From: Delftia acidovorans
GTDB lineage: Bacteria > Pseudomonadota > Gammaproteobacteria > Burkholderiales > Burkholderiaceae_C
Assembly (NCBI GenBank): GCA_031286585.1
Contig: JAITUC010000040.1
Span: 124,001-188,000, forward strand
Length of the DNA: 64,000 bases
Direction of reading: 5' to 3'
A model generated the notes under the pieces. The model did not search any database. It saw only the letters and a program-made list of their open reading frames with translations, and was not told where the DNA came from. A program made the translations under genes and the position numbers. Positions 1 through 8,078 of this stretch are shown piece after piece; positions within the stretch are counted from its first letter, which is position 1; each line of letters opens with the position of its first letter.

Positions 1-585
1 GATGTCCACCGCGTCGATGTCGGCGGCACCGAACTTGGCCGCGCCAATGGCCAGGATGCCCGAGCCGCAGCCGTAGTCCAGCGTGCGGCCCAGACTGCCT
101 TGCGGCTGGCGGGCGATCCAGCGCAGGCACATGCGCGTGGTCGGGTGCGTGCCCGTGCCAAAGGCCAGGCCCGGGTCCAGGCGGATGCTCACGCGCGCCT
201 CGGGCGGCAGCTCGTGCCAGGTGGGAACAATCCAGAATTCGGGCGTGATGTCCACCGGGGCGAACTGCGACTGCGTCAGGCGCACCCAGTCCTGCTCCGG
301 CACCTGCTTGACGGCAATGATGCTGCAGCCCTCGAAGAAGTCCTGGGGCAGCAGCAGATCACGCGCCTCTTCGGCCGCTTGCTGCGAGGGGAACAGAGCC
401 ACCAGGCGGCTGCGCTGCCAGCCGTCCTTGGGCGGCGGCATGCCGGGCTCGCCGAACAGGGCTTGCTCGGCCTCGGTCTGCGCATCGGCATCCTCCACCG
501 ATACGCTCAGGGCGTCCAGCGCATCCAGCGCATCGCTGACGGTCTCAACCCGGTCTTCCGGGCACAGCAGGCTCAACTCGAACAT
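1..585 (-). CDS. prmA: Ribosomal protein L11 methyltransferase, 3' part outside the window
   Basis: The frame begins at an ATG at 585 (MFELSLLCPEDRVE) and runs off the left edge after 195 codons, so the C-terminal part is missing. Near the cut end lies LDYGCGSGILAIGAAKFGA, the glycine-rich SAM-binding motif I of the PrmA family, preceded by FGTGTHPTTRMCL, also typical of PrmA. The family trimethylates ribosomal protein L11 in the cytoplasm. It follows accC on the same strand, and the accB-accC-prmA order is common in proteobacteria, which supports the call. About 100 residues would be expected beyond the edge. Confidence 0.93.
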   Translation of the reverse strand, partial: MFELSLLCPEDRVETVSDALDALDALSVSVEDADAQTEAEQALFGEPGMPPPKDGWQRSRLVALFPSQQAAEEARDLLLPQDFFEGCSIIAVKQVPEQDWVRLTQSQFAPVDITPEFWIVPTWHELPPEARVSIRLDPGLAFGTGTHPTTRMCLRWIARQPQGSLGRTLDYGCGSGILAIGAAKFGAADIDAVDI

Positions 586-669
586 GGGCCCATCCTTTTC
601 TATGCAATAAATGAAAATGCTGGCCGCCGTCGCCGGGGGCCAGCATGCAGGGTCAATCGGGCGACCTGC

Positions 670-2034
670 TCAACGCTTGTTGGCGTTGCGGTGCGCCAAC
701 CACTCTTCCAGGTAATGGATGTTGGTGCCGCCTTCCATGAACTTGGCGTCCACCATCAGATCCTGATGCAGCGGGATATTGGTCTTGATGCCTTCGACCA
801 CGGTCTCCAGCAGCGCCGTGCGCATGCGCGCCAGCGCCTGCTCGCGCGTGTCGCCGTGGACGATGATCTTGCCGATCATGGAGTCGTAGTTCGGCGGCAC
901 GAAGTAGTTGTTGTAGACGTGCGAGTCCACGCGCACGCCGGGGCCACCGGGCGCATGCCACATGGTGATGCGGCCCGGCGACGGCATGAAGCTGTAGGGA
1001 TCCTCGGCATTCACGCGGCACTCGATCGCATGGCCCTTGAGCTGGGCATTGATCTGGCGCTGGGTGAAGGGCAGCTTCTCGCCTGCGGCCACCATGATCT
1101 GGGTGCGCACGATGTCCACGCCCGTGATCAGCTCGGTCACCGGATGCTCCACCTGCACGCGGGTGTTCATCTCGATGAAGTAGAACTCGCCGTTTTCAAA
1201 GAGGAACTCGAAGGTGCCGGCGCCACGGTAGCCCAGCTTCTTGCAGGCAGCGGCGCAGCGCTCGCCGATCTTCTCGACCAGGCGGCGCGGAATGCCCGGA
1301 GCCGGCGCTTCCTCGATGACCTTCTGGTGGCGGCGCTGCATGGAGCAGTCGCGCTCGCCCAGGTAGACCGCGTTGCGGTGGTTGTCGGCCAGGATCTGGA
1401 TTTCCACATGGCGCGGGTTCTGCAGGAACTTTTCCATGTAGACGGCCGGATTGCCGAAGGCCGCACCGGCCTCGGCCTTGGTCATCTGCACGGCGTTGAT
1501 CAGCGCCGCCTCGGTATGCACCACGCGCATGCCACGGCCACCGCCGCCGCCTGCGGCCTTGATGATCACCGGATAGCCCACGGCCTTGGCGATGCGGCGG
1601 ATCTGCACGGGATCGTCAGGCAGTTCGCCATCCGAGCCGGGCACGCAGGGAACGCCCGCCTTGATCATGGCCTGCTTGGCCGAGACCTTGTCACCCATGG
1701 TGCGGATGTTCTCGGGCGTGGGGCCGATGAAGGTGAAGCCGCTCTTTTCCACGCGCTCGGCAAAGTCGGCGTTCTCGCTGAGAAAGCCGTAGCCGGGGTG
1801 GATGGCCTCGGCGTCGGTCACCTCGGCAGCCGAGATGATGGCCGGCATGTTGAGGTAGCTCAGCGGCGAAGGCGCGGGGCCGATGCACACGGCCTCATCG
1901 GCCAGCTTGACGTACTTTGCGTCACGGTCGGCCTCGGAATACACCATCACCGCCTTGATGCCCAGTTCACGGCAGGCGCGCTGGATGCGCAGGGCAATCT
2001 CGCCCCGGTTGGCAACCAAAATTTTCTTAAACAT
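670..2034 (-). CDS. accC: Biotin carboxylase subunit of acetyl-CoA carboxylase
   Basis: This protein of 454 residues matches the family length of about 450. It begins MFKKILVANRGEIALRI, the classic biotin carboxylase N-terminus, and carries the glycine-rich ATP-grasp loop (KAAGGGGGRGM, residues 159-169) and the later FIEMNTRVQVEHPVTE active-site segment. It carboxylates the biotin on AccB with ATP and bicarbonate, the first half-reaction of malonyl-CoA synthesis for fatty acids. It lies 132 bp downstream of accB on the same strand and is probably co-transcribed with it. No anomalies are seen. Confidence 0.97.
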   Translation of the reverse strand: MFKKILVANRGEIALRIQRACRELGIKAVMVYSEADRDAKYVKLADEAVCIGPAPSPLSYLNMPAIISAAEVTDAEAIHPGYGFLSENADFAERVEKSGFTFIGPTPENIRTMGDKVSAKQAMIKAGVPCVPGSDGELPDDPVQIRRIAKAVGYPVIIKAAGGGGGRGMRVVHTEAALINAVQMTKAEAGAAFGNPAVYMEKFLQNPRHVEIQILADNHRNAVYLGERDCSMQRRHQKVIEEAPAPGIPRRLVEKIGERCAAACKKLGYRGAGTFEFLFENGEFYFIEMNTRVQVEHPVTELITGVDIVRTQIMVAAGEKLPFTQRQINAQLKGHAIECRVNAEDPYSFMPSPGRITMWHAPGGPGVRVDSHVYNNYFVPPNYDSMIGKIIVHGDTREQALARMRTALLETVVEGIKTNIPLHQDLMVDAKFMEGGTNIHYLEEWLAHRNANKR

Positions 2035-2166
2035 GAAGGTCCTCGCGACTTGGTGCCTGCGCCGGTACGCAGGCCGAAGCCGTCAGTTGAGCCAATTGCT
2101 CTGTCGCGCCGCGGCATGCGTTCGCGCCAGGGCGTCGTGCCGCTTGCGGCATCGCTCGCCTGCAGG

Positions 2167-2631
2167 TTACTCGATCACGAACAGGGGCTGGCCGTACTCT
2201 ACCGCCTGGCCGTTTTCGCCCAGGATGCGCGTGATGGTGCCGCTCTTGTCGGCTTCGATCTCGTTGAGAATCTTCATCGCCTCGATGATGCAGATGGTCT
2301 CGCCTTCCTTGACCTGGCTGCCCACTTCCACGAAGGGCTTGCCGCCAGGGCTGGAGGCGCGGTAGAAGGTGCCGACCATGGGCGACTTCACCACGTGGCC
2401 GGAGACGGCTGCCTCGGCAGGCGCCGCCACGGGCGCCGCGGCGGGAGCGGCGACGGGCGCCGCCATCGGCGCGGCCATGGGGGCCTGCATGGGCGCTGCC
2501 ACATAGTGCTGCACCACGGCGCCTTCGCTCTTGACGATCCGGACCTTGCCCTCTGCTTCGGTGATCTCCAGTTCCGACACGTTCGATTCGGACACCAGAT
2601 CAATGAGGGTCTTGAGTTTTCGCAAATCCAT
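2167..2631 (-). CDS. accB: Biotin carboxyl carrier protein of acetyl-CoA carboxylase
   Basis: The protein has 154 residues when started at the ATG at 2631 (MDLRKLKTLIDL), which has GGAG five bases upstream; a longer frame opening seven codons earlier lacks this support. An N-terminal helix (1-35) is followed by an Ala/Pro-rich swinging linker (about 45-75) and a biotinyl domain with EAMKILNE. Lys120 is the expected biotin attachment site; the usual motif is EAMKMMNE, so ILNE is a mild variant. It carries the carboxyl group between AccC and the carboxyltransferase. It is followed by accC and prmA; the gene upstream encodes a TlpA-like protein. Confidence 0.96.
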   Translation of the reverse strand: MDLRKLKTLIDLVSESNVSELEITEAEGKVRIVKSEGAVVQHYVAAPMQAPMAAPMAAPVAAPAAAPVAAPAEAAVSGHVVKSPMVGTFYRASSPGGKPFVEVGSQVKEGETICIIEAMKILNEIEADKSGTITRILGENGQAVEYGQPLFVIE

Positions 2632-2776
2632 GGGAGCTCCAGCGGCTAACAACTAAATAGGGCGCGAATTTACTCCAATTTCGCCCTTCTGCGTGCTTTG
2701 AGGCATATTTTTCATCAACGTCGCCATGGAATTCAGGGCATTTCCTGAGCTTTCACAGCTTCGACGATGCGGAACA

Positions 2777-3331
2777 TCAGCCTTTTGCGCTCCAGGAAGC
2801 CAGATCTTCGGTAGTAAGCTCACCTATTTTACGTTGCTGCACCATGCCATCTTCGCCGAGCAGCACGGTGAAGGGCAGTCCGCCCTGCAGATTGCCCAGC
2901 GAGCGGGTCAGTCCAAGGCCGCCTTCCACCGCCAGCGCCACAGGGAAACGCAGGGGTGTGCGACCCAGGAAGCGCTGCACGGCGTCGGGCTTGTCCACGG
3001 CCAGGCCAATGACCTGGATACCATGCTGGTCTTGGCGCGCCGAGAAGGCGTCGAGCATGGGCAGCTCGCGCACGCAGGGCGGGCACCAGGTGGCCCAGAA
3101 GTTGACCAGCACCGGCTTGCCGCGCCAGCGTGACAGCGTCATGGCCGAACCGTCGGGCGTGATGAAACGCTGCTGCCACAGTTGCTCTTCGGCACTGGCA
3201 TCCATGGCATGCGGCTGAAAACGCCACCACGCAAACCCTGCCCCGCCCAGGCCCGCGGCAACGGCAACGCCGCCCATCAGCCAACGGCGGCGGGAAGATG
3301 TGTTTTGCCCTGCATCCACTGAATCAGCCAC
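2777..3331 (-). CDS. TlpA-family membrane-anchored thiol-disulfide oxidoreductase
   Basis: I start this protein of 184 residues at the GTG at 3331, because AGGAGG lies six bases upstream; an ATG at 3349 has no such site. The chosen start overlaps the stop of the upstream gene by 8 nt, suggesting translational coupling. SRRRWLM (residues 13-19) followed by a hydrophobic stretch resembles a Tat-type signal or anchor. The thioredoxin fold has WCPPC with redox cysteines Cys83 and Cys86, and a typical FWATWCPPC context. It should act in the periplasm, reducing or resolving disulfides, for example in cytochrome c maturation. The partner is unknown. Confidence 0.85.
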   Translation of the reverse strand: MADSVDAGQNTSSRRRWLMGGVAVAAGLGGAGFAWWRFQPHAMDASAEEQLWQQRFITPDGSAMTLSRWRGKPVLVNFWATWCPPCVRELPMLDAFSARQDQHGIQVIGLAVDKPDAVQRFLGRTPLRFPVALAVEGGLGLTRSLGNLQGGLPFTVLLGEDGMVQQRKIGELTTEDLASWSAKG

Positions 3332-3932
3332 GGTCGGCCTCCTCTTCATTCTGGTCCAACAGCTTGCGCAGCGCGTCGGCGCTGCCGCGCGGGCTGCGCC
3401 CCTGGCCGTCTGGCTTGAGCGCGCCACGCAGATCATCGTGGTCATACACCAGCAGATGCACGCCCACGGATTCGTTCAATGGGCGGCAGAAGGCGTGGAT
3501 GCTCAAGGCCTCCACGTTCTGCCCGGTAAAGCCGGTGACGGTGCTGGGCTCGTAATCCACATGCTGGTTGATCAGCGCAATCTCGGCCGACTTGGGGTCG
3601 TCGCAGAACAGCTGCAGGTAAATATCGGACAGGCGGGTGGCCGTACCGCGCCAGACGGCGCCGGCCAGATGGGGTCGGAACTCGGCCAGGCGGTCCATCC
3701 ATTGCAGGGCCAGTTCGCGCAGGGCCTGCAGTTCCTGGGGCTGGGTGTCGGCGCAGAACAGGGCAATGTATTCGCGCACGGCCTCTTCCACCAGGTCGTT
3801 GCCCGGCAGCGCGGTGCGCGCGGGCAGCCCCAGCTGGCGAAGTGCGCGGTGCTTGGCAGGCCCCCATTCCAGCCCTTCCTCGACCACGAGGCGGGCTGCG
3901 GTCTGGGCAATTTCGGCAGTGGCTTGGTCCAT
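3324..3932 (-). CDS. Conserved protein of unknown function (202 residues)
   Basis: I start it at the ATG at 3932 (MDQATAEIAQ), directly downstream of a low-complexity region. No signal peptide or membrane segment is seen, so it is probably cytoplasmic. The N-terminal 100 residues look helical. A central stretch, AVWRGTATRLSDIYLQLF, is faintly like the GS...DxD region of minimal nucleotidyltransferases, but a second acidic residue in the right place is not clear, so I give no function. The C-terminus is charged (NEEEADRG). It overlaps the TlpA-like gene by 8 nt and is divergent from mpl. Confidence 0.75.
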   Translation of the reverse strand: MDQATAEIAQTAARLVVEEGLEWGPAKHRALRQLGLPARTALPGNDLVEEAVREYIALFCADTQPQELQALRELALQWMDRLAEFRPHLAGAVWRGTATRLSDIYLQLFCDDPKSAEIALINQHVDYEPSTVTGFTGQNVEALSIHAFCRPLNESVGVHLLVYDHDDLRGALKPDGQGRSPRGSADALRKLLDQNEEEADRG

Positions 3933-4174
3933 GGCTTTCCGATCCGCTGTATCCCTACATATATATAAGAGCCCATCCCCTGGATGGGCCGGGCCATTGT
4001 GACCCAAGCCGCTGCGCCGTCCACCCCGGACGGGCTTTGCCCATGCCCGCCGCCCCTTGCCGCCGGCGATTTGGCAAGCTTGTGTTTCCAGCCCCTCTTG
4101 GCTGCTGGACCGCAAGCTCCTGTTTTTGCAGTGCAGCCGTCCCGGACATGGCCGCAACCGTAGAATGCCCGGCC

Positions 4175-5614
4175 ATGCACATACATATTCTGGGCATCTG
4201 CGGCACCTTCATGGGCGGACTGGCCGCACTGGCGCGCGAGGCAGGGCACCGCGTCACAGGCTGTGACGCCGGCGTCTATCCACCGATGAGCGACCAGCTG
4301 CGGGCGCTGGACATCGAGCTGATCGAGGGCTACGGCGCCGACCAGATGGCCCTGCAACCCGACATGTATGTCGTGGGCAACGTGGTCAGCCGGGCACGGC
4401 TGCCCGACGGCAGCCCCAAGTTCCCGCTGATGGAGGCGATTCTTGAAAGCGGCGCGCCCTACACCAGCGGTCCGCAATGGCTTTGCGAACAGGTGCTGCA
4501 CCATCCGTCCTGCCCGCGCCATGTGCTGGCCGTGGCCGGCACGCACGGCAAGACGACCACGACGTCGATGCTGGCCTGGATTCTCGAATGCGCTGGCCTG
4601 GCTCCGGGCTTTCTGGTCGGCGGCGTGCCGCTGGACTTCGGCGTTTCGGCCCGCCTGGGCGCATCCAGCCGCCCGACACCAGGCCAGGGGCCGGCCGGCG
4701 CGGAGCCCGTCTTCGTCATCGAGGCCGATGAATACGACACGGCCTTTTTCGACAAGCGCAGCAAGTTCGTGCACTACCGCCCGCGCACGGCCGTGCTCAA
4801 CAACCTGGAGTTCGACCACGCCGACATCTTCGAGGACCTCGGCGCCATCGAACGCCAGTTCCACCATCTCGTGCGCACCGTTCCCGCCTCCGGGCGGCTG
4901 GTGGTCAACGGCATAGAGGAAAGCATCACCCGCGTGCTGCACCAGGGCTGCTGGAGCGAGGTCTCCAGCTTTGGTGCGGTGGTCAGCGATTTCAGTGCCC
5001 AGGGCGATCCCAGCGCCTTCGACGTGCTGCACCGTGGCCACAAGGTCGCACGCCTTGAATGGGCACTGACCGGGGAGCACAACCAGCTCAATGCGCTGGC
5101 TGCCATTGCAGCGGCCGAGCATGTGGGCGTGACGCCAGCCCGGGCCAGCGAAGCGCTGGCGCGCTTTCAGAACGTCAAGCGACGCATGGAGCTGCGCGGC
5201 ATGGCAGGCGGCGTTTCCGTCTACGACGACTTCGCCCACCACCCCACGGCCATCCGCACCACGCTGGACGGCCTGCGTCGCAAGCTCGGCAACCAGGCAC
5301 GCATCCTGGCGGTATTCGAGCCGCGCAGCAACACCATGAAGCTGGGCACCATGAAGTCGCAACTGCCCTGGGCCCTGGAAAACGCCGATCTGGTGTTCTG
5401 CCACACGGCCGGCCTGGACTGGGATGCCGCCGAGGCGTTGCGCCCCCTGGGCGTGGGAGCTGGTCACAAGGCGCAGGTGGCTGCAGACATCGATACGCTG
5501 ATCGGGCAGATCCGCGCAGCCGCCCGCCCCGGCGACCATGTGGTGTGCATGAGCAATGGCGGCTTCGGCGGCATTCACCCCAAGCTGCTGGCGGCACTGC
5601 AGGCAGCAGGCTGA
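4175..5614 (+). CDS. mpl: UDP-MurNAc:L-Ala-gamma-D-Glu-meso-DAP ligase (murein recycling)
   Basis: The protein has 479 residues from the ATG at 4175 (MHIHILGICGTFMGG); a longer upstream frame has no motif support. The N-terminal Rossmann-like domain is followed by the Mur-ligase P-loop GTHGKTT (122-128), then EADEYDTAF, NNLEFDHADIF and YDDFAHHPTA. GTHGKTTTTSML and the HHPTA box separate Mpl from MurC. It joins the tripeptide L-Ala-gamma-D-Glu-mDAP, recovered from old cell wall, directly to UDP-MurNAc in the cytoplasm. It lies far from the dcw cluster, as is usual for mpl. It is divergent from the unknown gene at 3324 and ends at a strong hairpin. Confidence 0.95.
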   Translation: MHIHILGICGTFMGGLAALAREAGHRVTGCDAGVYPPMSDQLRALDIELIEGYGADQMALQPDMYVVGNVVSRARLPDGSPKFPLMEAILESGAPYTSGPQWLCEQVLHHPSCPRHVLAVAGTHGKTTTTSMLAWILECAGLAPGFLVGGVPLDFGVSARLGASSRPTPGQGPAGAEPVFVIEADEYDTAFFDKRSKFVHYRPRTAVLNNLEFDHADIFEDLGAIERQFHHLVRTVPASGRLVVNGIEESITRVLHQGCWSEVSSFGAVVSDFSAQGDPSAFDVLHRGHKVARLEWALTGEHNQLNALAAIAAAEHVGVTPARASEALARFQNVKRRMELRGMAGGVSVYDDFAHHPTAIRTTLDGLRRKLGNQARILAVFEPRSNTMKLGTMKSQLPWALENADLVFCHTAGLDWDAAEALRPLGVGAGHKAQVAADIDTLIGQIRAAARPGDHVVCMSNGGFGGIHPKLLAALQAAG

Positions 5615-5635
5615 ACCGCGCACAGCCCCCAATGA

Positions 5636-5664
5636 AAGAAGCCCGGGTCATGCCCGGGCTTCTT
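5636..5664. terminator. Bidirectional intrinsic terminator
   Basis: A perfect 12-bp inverted repeat AAGAAGCCCGGG / CCCGGGCTTCTT surrounds a 5-nt loop. It sits between the convergent mpl (plus) and the unknown gene at 5689 (minus), and A/T-rich arms can supply a U-tract in either direction. Confidence 0.75.
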
Positions 5665-5688
5665 CGCTGTATCTCTCTCTGTCCGTCG

Positions 5689-6006
5689 TCAGTAGCTGAT
5701 GGACATGGCCGGCACATCGACACGGATCAAGGGCTTGGACAGCACGGCCTGGGCGGCCACGGCATAGCTGTTGCGCCATTGCTCGTCGTCGAACAGCCCG
5801 GAACGCGAACGCGCCGCGCGCGCCACCACCACCAGCTTGTCGGCCAGCAGCACCTTGCCGCTGGCGCGCAGGGGTTCGCAGTCCATGGAGATGAACTGCT
5901 GGTCCAGCCAATGCCGTCCTTCATCGGAACTCATGGGGGTGAGCCCGCTGGTGTCCGTGCGGTACTCCTGTCCGGCATCCAACACCACAATCACTTCGCT
6001 GCGCAT
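5689..6006 (-). CDS. Hypothetical protein (105 residues)
   Basis: The start is placed at the ATG at 6006 (MRSEVIVVLDAGQEYRTD) because GGAG lies four bases upstream; the open frame extends further but without a better site. The protein is small, without Cys, signal peptide or membrane segment. It contains LLADKLVVVARAARSRSG, and ends in VPAMSISY. I recognise no family. It is convergent with mpl, from which it is separated by a bidirectional terminator. The good ribosome-binding site and ordinary codon use make it likely to be real. Confidence 0.6.
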   Translation of the reverse strand: MRSEVIVVLDAGQEYRTDTSGLTPMSSDEGRHWLDQQFISMDCEPLRASGKVLLADKLVVVARAARSRSGLFDDEQWRNSYAVAAQAVLSKPLIRVDVPAMSISY

Positions 6007-6267
6007 GGAACTCCTCTCTTCATTACGGGATACGGCCCTGCGCCTGCTCATGCAGACAGGGCTGTCACTCATGCCCTGAGCTTAACCGCAAGCGCCTTTT
6101 CCACACCCGGGGCAAGCTGACATGCCTCAAGTGCCAGAGACTGGCACCGGCGCTGGAGCCGGCACTGCCGCCAGCAGGTGTTTCAAGGCCTGCCAGCGCC
6201 TGCCCAAAGGTGCAAACGTACAATGGCCGACAGATTCTCGGCCCCGTTTTTTCATGGACCCCACCGC

Positions 6268-6636
6268 ATGACAACCGACACCACGCACCAGAAACTGCTC
6301 GACCAGTTGCAGCAACTCGAAGACGAGTTGCGCAGCCAGAGCCTCTGGTCGGCCGTGGCGCCCAGCCCCGAGGCCATGGCATCGACCATGCCGTTCATGT
6401 ACGACACGCTCAAGCTGCAGGAATGGCTGCAGTGGGTTTTCCTGCCCCGGCTGCGTGCCGTGGTCGATGCCCGTGGCCAATTGCCCTGCCAAAGCCACGT
6501 GCATCCGCTGGCCGAGCATGAATGGAGCCAGCCCGTGGCATTCGACAAGCGCCAGTTGCTGGTCCTGCTGCTGGGCATAGACGACACGCTGAACCAGGGC
6601 GGACTGACTCCGCCGGACGCCACGCCGCCACACTGA
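6268..6636 (+). CDS. YqcC-family (DUF446) protein
   Basis: The protein has 122 residues from the ATG at 6268 (MTTDTTHQKLLDQLQQLEDELR). The pattern of an N-terminal helix, SPEAMASTMPFMYDTLKLQEWLQWVFLPRL and a C-terminal LLGIDDTLN is the signature of the small YqcC/DUF446 family of helical proteins, often found near the pseudouridine synthase truC in enterobacteria. Its function is not established. Here it stands alone, convergent with aroG across a shared terminator. Confidence 0.8.
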   Translation: MTTDTTHQKLLDQLQQLEDELRSQSLWSAVAPSPEAMASTMPFMYDTLKLQEWLQWVFLPRLRAVVDARGQLPCQSHVHPLAEHEWSQPVAFDKRQLLVLLLGIDDTLNQGGLTPPDATPPH

Positions 6637-6656
6637 ACAAAAAAACCGAGGCATGG

Positions 6657-6690
6657 AAAAAACGGGGCATGCATGCCCCGTTTTCTTTTC
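6657..6690. terminator. Bidirectional intrinsic terminator
   Basis: AAAACGGGGC and GCCCCGTTTT flank a 6-nt loop, with T-rich sequence on the right and A-rich sequence on the left. It lies between the convergent YqcC-family gene and aroG and can serve both. Confidence 0.75.
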
Positions 6691-6694
6691 CAAT

Positions 6695-7852
6695 TCAGGC
6701 GGCAACCAGGGTCGCAGCCGACTCGGGATGCTTGACGCGGCGCTGCTGCACGGCGTCGGACAGCTCGGCCAGCGTCGCCAGGGAATCATCCCAGCCCAGG
6801 CAGGCATCGGTGATGCTCTGGCCGTAGGTCAGCGCCGCCACCTCGTCCTTGCCGGGCGTGAACTTCTGGGCACCGCCCACAAGATGGCCCTCGATCATCA
6901 CGCCGAAGACGCTGCGGGAGCCGCCGCTGATCTGACCGGCGATGTCGCGGGCCACATCCTTTTGGCGCTCATGCTGCTTGGAGCTGTTGGCGTGGCTGCA
7001 GTCCACCATCAGCGTGGGAGGCAGGCCGGCCTTTTCCAGATCCTCGCAGGCAGCGGCCACGTTGGCCGCGTCGTAGTTGGGAGTCTTGCCGCCGCGCAGG
7101 ATGACGTGGCAATCCTGGTTGCCCGCCGTGTTCACGATGGCGACCTGGCCATTCTTGTGCACGGACAGGAAGTGGTGACCACGGCTGGCCGACTGGATGG
7201 CATCGGTAGCGATGCGGATATTGCCGTCCGTGCCGTTCTTGAATCCGATGGGCGCCGAGATGCCCGAGGCCAGTTCACGGTGGACCTGGCTTTCCGTGGT
7301 GCGCGCACCGATGGCGCCCCAACTGATCAGATCGGCAATGTACTGGGGCGAGATCACATCCAGGAACTCGCTGGCGGCCGGCACGCCCAGGCGGTTGATG
7401 TCGATCAGCAGTTGCCGCGCAATGCGCAGGCCCTCGTCGATGCGGTAGCTCTGGTCCAGGTAGGGATCGTTGATCAAACCCTTCCAGCCCACGGTGGTGC
7501 GCGGCTTTTCGAAGTACACGCGCATCACGATCTCCAGCGTGTCCTTGTACTGCTCGCGGACAGGCGCCAGGCGGCGTGCGTACTCGATGGCGGCTGCCGG
7601 ATCGTGGATGGAGCAGGGGCCGACGATGACCAGCAGGCGGTCATCCTCGCCAGCCATGATGTTGTGGATGGTGCGGCGGGTGTCGCCGATCAGGGTTTCG
7701 ACGGCCGTACCGCGAATGGGGAAGAAGCGAATGAGGTGCTCGGGAGGGGGCAACACGGTGATGTCCTTGATACGTGCGTCGTCGGTTTGGCCAGTCTTTT
7801 GGGAACCGCCGCGATACCAGGAATCGGCGAGGGAAGCTTGATGAGCAGTCAT
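6695..7852 (-). CDS. aroG: 3-deoxy-7-phosphoheptulonate (DAHP) synthase, class I
   Basis: The protein has 385 residues from the ATG at 7852 (MTAHQASLADSW). It carries VGPCSIHDP, YFEKPRTTVGWKGLINDP, GARTTESQVHRELASG, GFKNGTDG and DCSHANSSK, all class I alpha DAHP synthase landmarks of the AroF/AroG/AroH type. It condenses phosphoenolpyruvate with erythrose 4-phosphate, the committed step to aromatic amino acids. Which amino acid inhibits it cannot be read safely. Upstream lie a promoter, a leader peptide rich in Phe, Tyr and Trp, and a terminator, so transcription is probably controlled by attenuation. It ends at a bidirectional terminator. Confidence 0.96.
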   Translation of the reverse strand: MTAHQASLADSWYRGGSQKTGQTDDARIKDITVLPPPEHLIRFFPIRGTAVETLIGDTRRTIHNIMAGEDDRLLVIVGPCSIHDPAAAIEYARRLAPVREQYKDTLEIVMRVYFEKPRTTVGWKGLINDPYLDQSYRIDEGLRIARQLLIDINRLGVPAASEFLDVISPQYIADLISWGAIGARTTESQVHRELASGISAPIGFKNGTDGNIRIATDAIQSASRGHHFLSVHKNGQVAIVNTAGNQDCHVILRGGKTPNYDAANVAAACEDLEKAGLPPTLMVDCSHANSSKQHERQKDVARDIAGQISGGSRSVFGVMIEGHLVGGAQKFTPGKDEVAALTYGQSITDACLGWDDSLATLAELSDAVQQRRVKHPESAATLVAA

Positions 7853-7910
7853 TGCTTGCTTTCGTGAGGAAAGATGGATCGTGGAAAACGGAGCGAAGAA
7901 TCGGGAGGGA

Positions 7911-7950
7911 AAAACAAAAAACCGCCGGGCTTTGCAGCTTCGGCGGTTTT
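7911..7950 (-). terminator. Attenuator terminator in the aroG leader
   Basis: On the minus strand AACCGCCG pairs with CGGCGGTT around a loop of about 13 nt and is followed by TTTTGTTTTT. It lies between the leader peptide stop (7978) and aroG (7852), where a terminator only makes sense as a regulated one. Its 5' arm can alternatively pair with the end of the leader peptide coding sequence. Confidence 0.8.
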
Positions 7951-7994
7951 GAGGGAGGTTTGTTCGGGTGCGCGCGCTTACCTCTCTTCCGCCG
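7951..7994 (-). promoter_or_regulatory. Predicted antiterminator helix of the aroG attenuator
   Basis: CGGCGG (7994-7989) and GAGG (7984-7981), both inside the last leader codons, can pair with CCTC (7954-7951) and CCGCCG (7946-7941), leaving a symmetric 4x4 internal loop. The second pairing uses the 5' arm of the terminator, so the two structures exclude each other. A ribosome stalled at the aromatic codons just upstream would leave this region free; one that reaches the stop codon would cover it. This is deduced by hand from complementarity. Confidence 0.65.
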
Positions 7995-8040
7995 GGGAGG
8001 AGAACCAAAAGTAAAAGTAGAAGGAGGTACGGGCTTGCAT
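7978..8040 (-). CDS. aroG leader peptide, 20 residues with FYFYFWF
   Basis: The frame ATG (8040) to TAA (7978) encodes 20 residues with the run Phe-Tyr-Phe-Tyr-Phe-Trp-Phe at positions 7-13. Seven consecutive aromatic codons in so short a frame, followed by an antiterminator, a terminator and a DAHP synthase gene, is the architecture of an attenuation leader. No Shine-Dalgarno site precedes the ATG, and a candidate -10 box lies only about 9 nt upstream, so the mRNA may begin at or next to this ATG (leaderless translation). An in-frame ATG at 8064 would add eight residues but would lie upstream of the predicted transcription start. Confidence 0.75.
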   Translation of the reverse strand: MQARTSFYFYFWFSSPAEER

Positions 8041-8048
8041 GGGGACTG

Positions 8049-8078
8049 AATGTAGCACAGTCATTTTTCGCAGTGCAA
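8049..8078 (-). promoter_or_regulatory. Candidate sigma-70 promoter of the aroG leader
   Basis: On the minus strand TTGCAC (8078-8073) and TACATT (8054-8049) are separated by 18 bp. The -10 matches four of six consensus bases and the -35 three. The implied start point is about 8040-8043, at the leader ATG. Confidence 0.45.

Noticed and set aside
100..2649. Plus-strand open frame of 849 codons antisense to accC and accB
   Set aside because: It is His/Gly/Arg-rich without any domain and mirrors two certain genes; such antisense frames are common in G+C-rich DNA.
2632..2776. aroQ expected before accB
   Set aside because: Many gammaproteobacteria have aroQ-accB-accC; here only 145 bp precede accB with no frame that fits, so the gene is absent from this position rather than broken.
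3572..5632. Minus-strand open frame of 686 codons antisense to mpl
   Set aside because: No motifs or ribosome-binding site; mpl on the other strand has all family motifs.
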